From an uncultured Spirochaetales bacterium (GTDB lineage: Bacteria > Spirochaetota > Spirochaetia > Sphaerochaetales > Sphaerochaetaceae), in contig CASDRU010000018.1 in assembly GCA_949283305.1 (NCBI GenBank), positions 1-64,000 of the forward strand: a stretch of DNA of 64,000 nt. The letters run 5' to 3'. A program made the position numbers and the translations under genes. Below, piece after piece: positions 58,500 through 64,000 of the stretch (positions are counted from its first letter, which is position 1; every line of letters begins with the position of its first letter). The notes below the pieces were generated by a model. That model worked only from the letters and a program-made list of their open reading frames with translations. It ran no database searches and was not told the DNA's origin.

Positions 58500-59629
58500 T
58501 CTGCTGTCTCCTTTAATGCGTTTATTACAGCATCAAGCTCTTCCTTTGCCGTGAAGCATGATGGCGAAAAGCGCAGCGTTCCCACCGGGTATGTGCCAAG
58601 TGCCTTATGCGCAAGGGGTGAGCAGTGGATTCCCACTCTCACTTCCGCTCCGCATTTTTCAGAAAGAGAGAGTGCGATTAAGGATAAATCCTTTTCAGAT
58701 GTTACTGAAATGATGGGAATAATATCTTCTTCATTTCCGCTTTCAACAACTTTTATTCCTTTTATTCTCATCAGGGCCTGCTTCAGATACTCAGTATTCT
58801 CCTTGCTCTTTTTTCTTATCTCGTCAAGATGGGATAATACATAATCAAATGAGTAAGAGAATGAATAGAGAGAAGGGGTTGAGAATGTTCCTGCCTCGAA
58901 TTTATCGGGAAGCATTTCAGGCATGTAAGGATTGCCGCTGTCGCTTCCGCTTCCTCCGGCAATGAGCACTCTGATGTTCTTCTCCTCTCCTTTCTGGATT
59001 ATGAATCCGCCGCTTCCCTCAATTGAGAGAAATCCCTTGTGTGCTGTATAGGCCAGTGCCGTTATATTGTCCCTCTTCATGTCTATATCTACATATGGAC
59101 TTGCCTGAGCAGTATCAACGATGAATTTAAGGCCATGTTTTAAAGCTGTTTCTCCAAGCGGTCTTAAATCAATGATGCTTCCATTCACATTTGATGCAGC
59201 CGTGCATATTATTCCCTTTGTGTTTCTCCTTATCAGGCTTTCTGCAGCTGCTGTTTCAACTCTGTTGTTCTCACATAGAGGCAAAAATGAGTATTCAATT
59301 TCATGCAGTGCAAGAGATCTTAATATTGCATTGTGCTCATACGGGGAGATTATGACATGATCGCCTTTTGTAAAGTAGCCGTTTACAAGCGTATTGAGGG
59401 CTTCTGTTATGGTATGGGTGAATATTGTGCATTCATCAGACGGTCCGTTATAAAAACGGCACAGCTTTGCTCTCAGCTCTGCAATCATCTCAAGATTCTT
59501 TATGGAGGCTTCAGAATATGTTCTGTTAACTGCTCCATCATCATTTAAAACATAGTCTCTGAGCTTTTCTGCAAGGTGGGGAGCTTTTGGAAAACTTGTA
59601 GCGCTGTTGTCCAGATAGATGCGTTTCAT
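58496..59629 (-). CDS. Cysteine desulfurase family protein (EF2568 type)
   Basis: A 377-residue class V PLP enzyme that would release sulfur or selenium from cysteine or selenocysteine. It opens MKRIYLDNSATSFPKAP. The PLP lysine is in AYTAHKGFLS, and the catalytic cysteine is in VRVGIHCSPLAHKALG. This short form, with YLDNSATSFPKP, is the group linked to selenium-dependent molybdenum hydroxylases (EF2568 family). It is divergent from yedE and heads an operon with the xdhC-like and tetR-like genes. Confidence 0.87.
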   Translation of the reverse strand: MKRIYLDNSATSFPKAPHLAEKLRDYVLNDDGAVNRTYSEASIKNLEMIAELRAKLCRFYNGPSDECTIFTHTITEALNTLVNGYFTKGDHVIISPYEHNAILRSLALHEIEYSFLPLCENNRVETAAAESLIRRNTKGIICTAASNVNGSIIDLRPLGETALKHGLKFIVDTAQASPYVDIDMKRDNITALAYTAHKGFLSIEGSGGFIIQKGEEKNIRVLIAGGSGSDSGNPYMPEMLPDKFEAGTFSTPSLYSFSYSFDYVLSHLDEIRKKSKENTEYLKQALMRIKGIKVVESGNEEDIIPIISVTSEKDLSLIALSLSEKCGAEVRVGIHCSPLAHKALGTYPVGTLRFSPSCFTAKEELDAVINALKETAE

Positions 59630-59667
59630 AGGATGATTATATCACATTTCCATTGTTAAATGAGTTT

Positions 59668-59673
59668 TATAAT
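59668..59673 (+). promoter_or_regulatory. -10 box of the yedE-selD operon
   Basis: TATAAT lies 14 bases before the yedE ATG at 59688, so the leader would be about eight bases and carries no ribosome site. I see no convincing -35. Confidence 0.4.
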
Positions 59674-59687
59674 GGTAAAATCATGAC

Positions 59688-60785
59688 ATGTGCCTGAAAA
59701 AAGATAAAATACTTTTAATTCTTACCGGTCTTGTTGTGGCTTTGTTCTCAACACTTCTCGTTTATTTTGGCAACCCAGGAAACATGGGGTTCTGTATCGC
59801 ATGCTTCATCAGAGATATCGCAGGATCTGTGAAGCTTCACAGCACCCAGACTGTCCAGTACATGCGTCCTGAGATAATCGGGCTTGTGCTCGGATCCTTT
59901 GCAGTTTCTCTTATTACAGGCGAGTTCAGGCCTCGTGGGGGCAGTTCTCCTTTCCTCCGCTTTGCAATAGGCTTTATTGTAGCTGTGGGTGCCCTGGTGT
60001 TCCTCGGCTGCCCGCTGCGCATGGTTCTGCGTCTTTCTGCAGGAGATTTAAACGCCTTTGTAGGGCTTGTCGGATTCATCCTTGGAATCTTCACAGGATG
60101 CATATTCCTCAATGCCGGGTTCTCTCTTGGGAGAGCAGAAAAGCAGAGTGCGCTTGAAGGAAGTGCAATCAGCCTCATAAACATCATATTCTTTGTAATT
60201 CTCATAGCTTTTCCCTCCCTTCTGGCATTCAGCACCTCCGGTCCGGGTTCGATGAGAGCTCCGGTTTTCCTTTCGCTTCTTGCAGGCCTTGCTGTCGGAG
60301 CAGCTGCACAGAAATCAAGAATGTGTTTTGCTGGAGGAATAAGGGATACATTCCTTATAAAGGACTTCACACTTCTTTTTGCACTGCTTTCTGTTTTCAT
60401 TTTCAATCTTGTCTTCTCTCTTTTGACAGGCACCTTCAAGCTCAGCTTTTCCTCTCAGAGCGTTGCCCATCAGGCACAGCTGTGGAATCTTCTCGGCTTA
60501 TATGCTGTCGGGTTCGGTTCTGTTCTCATAGGCGGCTGTCCGCTCAGACAGCTCATTCTTGCAGGGGAGGGAAACTCTGACAGTGCGATATCGACACTTG
60601 GATTTTTCATAGGAGCAGCATTTGCCCATAATTTCTCGCTTGCATCATCAGCTGCAAGCGCTGAAACCATAGGAGGCCCGTCATTGAGAGGAAAGGTTGT
60701 TCTTATCATTCTCATCGCGTTTCTTTTCCTTATTGCCGCAACTGTAACCATAAAGAACAGGAGGAAAGAAGATGAAGGAATATAA
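59688..60785 (+). CDS. yedE: YedE-type selenium transporter
   Basis: A 365-residue membrane protein with about ten segments, built as two YeeE/YedE repeats. Its conserved cysteine motifs are GNMGFCIACFIRD, VFLGCPLRM, KSRMCFAGGIRD and IGGCPLRQLILAGEGNSDS. This pattern is that of YedE, proposed as a selenium (or thio-anion) importer encoded with selD genes. It overlaps the TusA-like gene by 14 bases. The four-gene operon yedE-tusA-DUF3343-selD is co-located with selenium-type Mo hydroxylases. Confidence 0.9.
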   Translation: MCLKKDKILLILTGLVVALFSTLLVYFGNPGNMGFCIACFIRDIAGSVKLHSTQTVQYMRPEIIGLVLGSFAVSLITGEFRPRGGSSPFLRFAIGFIVAVGALVFLGCPLRMVLRLSAGDLNAFVGLVGFILGIFTGCIFLNAGFSLGRAEKQSALEGSAISLINIIFFVILIAFPSLLAFSTSGPGSMRAPVFLSLLAGLAVGAAAQKSRMCFAGGIRDTFLIKDFTLLFALLSVFIFNLVFSLLTGTFKLSFSSQSVAHQAQLWNLLGLYAVGFGSVLIGGCPLRQLILAGEGNSDSAISTLGFFIGAAFAHNFSLASSAASAETIGGPSLRGKVVLIILIAFLFLIAATVTIKNRRKEDEGI

Positions 60786-60984
60786 TGCAAAAGGCTTAAG
60801 CTGTCCGGAGCCGGTGATAATGGCAAAAAAGGCATTAAAGGAAAACAAGGATGGCATTGATATTCTTGTTGACAATGTCGCAAGTAAGGAGAATGTCAGG
60901 CGCTATGCTGAGGCGACAGGATATACTGTAAAAATAAAAGAAGAAGGAATGCTATGGCGTCTTATGATCAGAGCACGGTCCTAA
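60772..60984 (+). CDS. yedF: TusA/YedF-like sulfur (selenium) carrier
   Basis: A 70-residue protein with the SirA/TusA signature KGLSCPEPV, where C11 would carry a persulfide or perselenide. YedF proteins in selenium clusters are usually about 200 residues, with this domain at the N-terminus and a DsrE-like domain behind; here only the first domain is present. It overlaps yedE by 14 bases and DUF3343 by 31. It likely delivers selenium within the pathway. Confidence 0.85.
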   Translation: MKEYNAKGLSCPEPVIMAKKALKENKDGIDILVDNVASKENVRRYAEATGYTVKIKEEGMLWRLMIRARS

Positions 60985-61199
60985 CATTCACTTCGCATTA
61001 TCAGACGCTCAAGGCAGAGATGAAGGCAAAAGAGCTCTCCCTTCCGGCCAGGATCATTCCGACACCAAGAGAAATCTCTTCATCCTGCCAGAGCGCTCTT
61101 TTAATTTCCTCATCCGATTATCAGAGGATGAAGGACAGCATAAAAGCAGAAGGGGTTTTCTCCTTCAGGGACGGAAAATGGTACGGCTTACAAAACTAG
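60954..61199 (+). CDS. DUF3343 putative selenium/sulfur carrier
   Basis: An 81-residue protein. TVLTFTSHYQTLKAEMKAKE then ARIIPTPREISSSCQSALLI matches DUF3343, with the single conserved cysteine in the SSCQ motif. Members occur beside yedF and selD and are thought to carry a sulfur or selenium species, though this is not proven. It overlaps both neighbours, by 31 and 22 bases. Confidence 0.82.
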   Translation: MASYDQSTVLTFTSHYQTLKAEMKAKELSLPARIIPTPREISSSCQSALLISSSDYQRMKDSIKAEGVFSFRDGKWYGLQN

Positions 61200-62194
61200 T
61201 AAAGACTTCAGGATGCGCAGCAAAGCTTCCGGTGGGAAAGCTTGAAGAGGTCCTCTCTTCAATAAATATGGAGAGAAAAGAGAATCTGCTTGTGGGCTTT
61301 GAGACAAGCGATGATGCTCTTGTCTATGACCTTGAAGACGGGAGGGTTCTGATAGAGACTGTAGATTTCTTTCCCCCAGTTGCCGATGATCCTTATACAT
61401 TCGGAGCAATCAGTGCGGCAAATTCCATTTCCGATATATATGCCATGGGCGGAGAGCCATCTGTTGCTATGAATATAACCCTTTTCCCTTCCTGCATGGA
61501 CCTTGGCATCCTTAAAAGCATAATACTTGGCGCAAGGGATAAGGCAATGGAGGCCGGGGTCGTGATTGCGGGGGGACATACGATAAGCGACGAGAGCATA
61601 AAATTCGGCCTTGCTGTCACAGGATTTGCCCAAAAAGACAGGTTCTGGAGAAACTGTGGGGCACATGATGGAGATGTCCTGGTGCTTACAAAAAAGATTG
61701 GAATAGGAATCATAAATATGGCAGCTAAGGCAGATGAGTGCTCCTCATCTTCAAAAGAGGAAGCTCTTTCAAGCATGCTTACTCTTAATAAAAGAGCCAG
61801 GGATATTGCTATTAAGTACGATGTGCATGCTGCAACCGACATCACGGGCTTCTCTCTTTTGGGTCATATTTATGAAATGGCAAGCTCTTCATCCCTTTCC
61901 TTTGATCTCGACTTCTCTTCAGTTCCTCATATCAAAGAGGCAATTGATGTGGCAAGACTCGGCTTTATTCCCTCAGGTGCATATTCAAACCGTGAGTATC
62001 TTGAGAGCAAGGTGGAAAACAGAAGCGGACTTAAAAGAGAAGAAGAGGATCTTCTCTTTGATCCTCAGACTTCAGGAGGCCTTGCCCTTGCCATGAAAAA
62101 AGAGGATGCTCTTTCTTTCATATCTGAGTTCGGAAGTCCGGCTGGAATCATCGGAACATTCAGCAGAAAAAGAGATAAAACAATCTATTTCTGA
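61178..62194 (+). CDS. selD: Selenide, water dikinase (selenophosphate synthase)
   Basis: A 338-residue enzyme making selenophosphate from selenide and ATP. The catalytic Cys/Lys pair is in TSGCAAKLP (C13 and K16), with the same spacing as C17-K20 of the E. coli enzyme. The protein thus has cysteine, not selenocysteine, at the active site. VETVDFFPP-type aspartates (VLIETVDFFPPVADDPY), FGAISAANSISDIYAMGG and VIAGGHTISDESIKFGL are intact. With no selA or selB in view, the selenophosphate may feed the labile selenium cofactor of the Mo enzymes. Confidence 0.94.
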   Translation: MVRLTKLVKTSGCAAKLPVGKLEEVLSSINMERKENLLVGFETSDDALVYDLEDGRVLIETVDFFPPVADDPYTFGAISAANSISDIYAMGGEPSVAMNITLFPSCMDLGILKSIILGARDKAMEAGVVIAGGHTISDESIKFGLAVTGFAQKDRFWRNCGAHDGDVLVLTKKIGIGIINMAAKADECSSSSKEEALSSMLTLNKRARDIAIKYDVHAATDITGFSLLGHIYEMASSSSLSFDLDFSSVPHIKEAIDVARLGFIPSGAYSNREYLESKVENRSGLKREEEDLLFDPQTSGGLALAMKKEDALSFISEFGSPAGIIGTFSRKRDKTIYF

Positions 62195-62206
62195 TTATGT
62201 AAAAAG

Positions 62207-62213
62207 TGTTGCA
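62207..62213. promoter_or_regulatory. TGTTGCA motif upstream of ygeW
   Basis: The same heptamer that is paired upstream of ygfK occurs here once, 59 bases before the ygeW start. A common regulator of the purine genes is possible. Confidence 0.3.
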
Positions 62214-62271
62214 TTTTGTTTTTTCCTTGTAATAAGGCATCTCTCATGCTATGCTGAATCTGGAGGACAGA

Positions 62272-63474
62272 ATGTCAAAAAGCATTGAAGAAATCAAGAA
62301 ATTAATTGAAGAACTGAGCAGTCTCGATACAAAGAACATGTACCTCAATGATTTCTTCCACACATGGAAGGAAACAGATGATGAGCTTGCAGCTGTGTTC
62401 AAAGTTGCAGAGATTCTCAGAGGCATGAGAGAGAACAATATCTCCAGCAAGGTTTTTGATTCAGGACTCGGAATCAGCATTTTCCGCGACAACTCGACAA
62501 GAACAAGATTCTCATTTGCAAGTGCATGCAATCTGCTTGGTCTTGAGGTTCAGGACCTGGATGAGAAGCTTTCTCAGATTGCTCATGGAGAGACAGTCAG
62601 AGAGACAGCGAACATGGTTTCATTCATGGCTGATGTGATTGGTATCAGGGACGATATGTATATCGGCAAGGGTTACACCTATATGAAGACTGTAAGTGAG
62701 GCTGTTCAGGAAGGATACCGCGACGGTGTTCTTGAGCAGAGGCCGACTCTTGTTAATCTTCAGTGTGACATCGATCATCCCACACAATGCATGGCAGACC
62801 TCCTTCATGTGATTAATCATTTTGGCGGGGTAGAGAATCTTAAGGGCAAGAAAGTTGCCATGACATGGGCTTACAGCCCTTCATATGGCAAGCCGCTTTC
62901 TGTTCCTCAGGGAGTAATCGGACTCTTTACAAGATTTGGAATGGATGTTGTCCTTGCTCATCCGGAAGGCTATAACGTGATGGGAGAGGTTGAGGAAATT
63001 GCCAAGAAGAATGCTGAGGCAAGCGGCGGATCATACAAGAGAGTCAACAGCATGGAAGAAGCATTCAAGGATGCAGATATCGTATATCCGAAGTCCTGGG
63101 CTCCGTTTGCTGTTATGGAAGAAAGAACCAATCTCGTAGGTGAGGGAAGGTTTGATGAGCTTAAAGATCTTGAGAAGAGATGTCTTGAGAACAATGCCAA
63201 GTTCAAGAACTGGACATGTACTGAAGAGCTTATGAAGACCACTAAAGACGGAAAGGCTCTTTACATGCACTGCCTGCCTGCAGACATAACCGGTGTTTCC
63301 TGCAAGGAAGGAGAGGTAGAGGCATCCGTATTCGACCGCTATCTTGTTCCTCTTTATAAGGAAGCAAGCTACAAGCCATATGTCATTGCTGCGATGATTT
63401 TCCTCTCGAAATTCAAGAGCCCGAGTGCAAAGCTTCAGGAGCTTCTTTTAAAGGAAAAGAAAAGAATAATGTGA
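62272..63474 (+). CDS. ygeW: YgeW-type knotted carbamoyltransferase
   Basis: A 400-residue enzyme of the aspartate/ornithine carbamoyltransferase superfamily. The carbamoyl phosphate motif is FRDNSTRTRFSF, and the second substrate region includes HPTQCMADLLHV and the C-terminal MHCLPADITGVSC block. YgeW is a standard member of purine-degradation clusters. It probably works in reverse, releasing carbamoyl phosphate for ATP synthesis; 2,3-diaminopropionate has been proposed as partner. GGAGGA at 62262-62267 sets the ATG at 62272. No carbamate kinase is in the window. Confidence 0.92.
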   Translation: MSKSIEEIKKLIEELSSLDTKNMYLNDFFHTWKETDDELAAVFKVAEILRGMRENNISSKVFDSGLGISIFRDNSTRTRFSFASACNLLGLEVQDLDEKLSQIAHGETVRETANMVSFMADVIGIRDDMYIGKGYTYMKTVSEAVQEGYRDGVLEQRPTLVNLQCDIDHPTQCMADLLHVINHFGGVENLKGKKVAMTWAYSPSYGKPLSVPQGVIGLFTRFGMDVVLAHPEGYNVMGEVEEIAKKNAEASGGSYKRVNSMEEAFKDADIVYPKSWAPFAVMEERTNLVGEGRFDELKDLEKRCLENNAKFKNWTCTEELMKTTKDGKALYMHCLPADITGVSCKEGEVEASVFDRYLVPLYKEASYKPYVIAAMIFLSKFKSPSAKLQELLLKEKKRIM

Positions 63475-63482
63475 TTAATATT

Positions 63483-63508
63483 GCCCTCCAGCCGGAGGGC
63501 ATTTTATT
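63483..63508. terminator. Bidirectional terminator after ygeW
   Basis: Perfect arms GCCCTCC (63483-63489) and GGAGGGC (63494-63500) enclose AGCC and are followed by ATTTTATTT. Confidence 0.85.
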
Positions 63509-63520
63509 TCATTTGTAAGA

Positions 63521-64000
63521 TTACGGCTGCGAATCAAGAAGCATATCAATCTCATCATCACTGAGGCTGTAGCCATAAAAGAGATCATAGAATGTCCTGA
63601 CTTCTTCCTCTAAGTCTATTTCGCTGTATAAATCAGGATAAAGAACAGAGCCCAGCCAGTAGATTCCGATAATCCTGTTGATTGCTGGAGGATTGTCAAT
63701 AAATGAATATGGGCTTTGCGGAATGAGATAAACCCTGTTGTTCTTCACTGCATCAAGACTTGCCCATGAAGAATCTGTTGTCACTGTTCTGTATGCATTC
63801 TCATCTACAAGCAGAATCACATCGGGATTCCAGATAAGTATCTGCTCAAGCGATACGATGTTTGAACCGCTTGAGAAATTGGCAGGTATCACATTTTCCC
63901 CTCCTACCAGCTCTATTACTTCTGCGTGGAAATTCCCTGTAGGAATTCCGTTCAATCCGTCAGGTGATGAGGAATAATATACGCTTACAGGATTTTCTAT
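63521..64000 (-). CDS. Periplasmic binding protein, BtuF/FecB type (cut by window edge)
   Basis: The C-terminal 159 codons of a metal-chelate binding protein are open through the right edge. The visible part has VYYSSSPDGLNGIPTGNFHA, then EVIELVGGENVIPANF, SLEQILIWNPDVILL and SLDAVKNNRVYLIP, a pattern shared by cobalamin, siderophore and other TroA-like binding proteins. The frame continues upstream of 63955, so the apparent TTG there is not the start. The substrate cannot be named; molybdate/tungstate-type uptake would suit the neighbours but is speculation. Confidence 0.82.
   Translation of the reverse strand: MENPVSVYYSSSPDGLNGIPTGNFHAEVIELVGGENVIPANFSSGSNIVSLEQILIWNPDVILLVDENAYRTVTTDSSWASLDAVKNNRVYLIPQSPYSFIDNPPAINRIIGIYWLGSVLYPDLYSEIDLEEEVRTFYDLFYGYSLSDDEIDMLLDSQP

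Noticed and set aside
61178-61240. In-frame selenocysteine (TGA) in selD
   Set aside because: The active-site codon is TGC (Cys), and no in-frame TGA is present.

Overview
The window reads as a continuous piece of a compact, roughly mid-40s percent GC bacterial chromosome, most likely from a gut or other anaerobic spirochaete (Treponema/Sphaerochaeta-type). The pointers are a very short alanyl-tRNA synthetase without its C-terminal domain, a desulfoferrodoxin, a solute-binding protein with a signal peptide but no lipobox, and an anaerobic purine/selenium gene set. The lineage is an inference. Genes are tightly packed, with many ATGA overlaps and several convergent 3' overlaps.

Region by region: 1-444 is the 5' part of an IS1634-type transposase that runs off the left edge. 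677-5464 holds desulfoferrodoxin, a TauE/SafE exporter, a polar amino-acid ABC transporter and a nitroreductase-flavodoxin pair. 5558-12764 is a complete type II-A CRISPR-Cas locus: a tracrRNA on the minus strand, cas9, cas1, cas2, csn2 and an array of 16 intact repeats, one decayed terminal repeat and 16 spacers of 30 bp. 12881-30625 is housekeeping and transport: pyruvate kinase, an MFS carrier, a PanE-like reductase, a divergent DprA-like protein, AlaRS, an ECF transporter, RlmN, HflX, YchF, a GH2 glycosidase, thioredoxin, ribosomal protein S4 and a GtrA-like protein. 30688-40666 has a two-component system, a phosphodiesterase, a FAD oxidoreductase, a Fic-like protein with a decayed active site, a D-aminoacylase-like amidohydrolase, a DtxR regulator, a HAD hydrolase, a MATE exporter and an Lgt-like protein.

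40767-63474 is a large catabolic cluster resembling the anaerobic purine (xanthine/urate) degradation genes of E. coli and gut anaerobes. It contains two PLP enzymes, ygfK-ssnA-ygeY, a five-gene molybdenum hydroxylase operon ending in ygfM-xdhD, an XdhC-like maturation factor, an EF2568-type cysteine desulfurase, the selenium genes yedE-tusA/yedF-DUF3343-selD, and ygeW. Together these suggest hydroxylation of purines by selenium-dependent molybdenum enzymes, ring opening and deamination, and recovery of carbon and energy through diaminopropionate/carbamoyl chemistry. A carbamate kinase and a dihydropyrimidinase-type enzyme are not in the window. The right edge cuts a BtuF/FecB-type binding protein.

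The most interesting structures are: the tracrRNA, whose pairing with the repeat has the same stem-bulge-stem geometry as the Streptococcus pyogenes duplex and which is antisense to the probable cas9 leader; the extended -10 motif inside every CRISPR repeat next to a 51-bp leader; one spacer present twice; an XdhC-like protein with its two domains in swapped order; and a Cys/His/acid-rich insert in YgfK.
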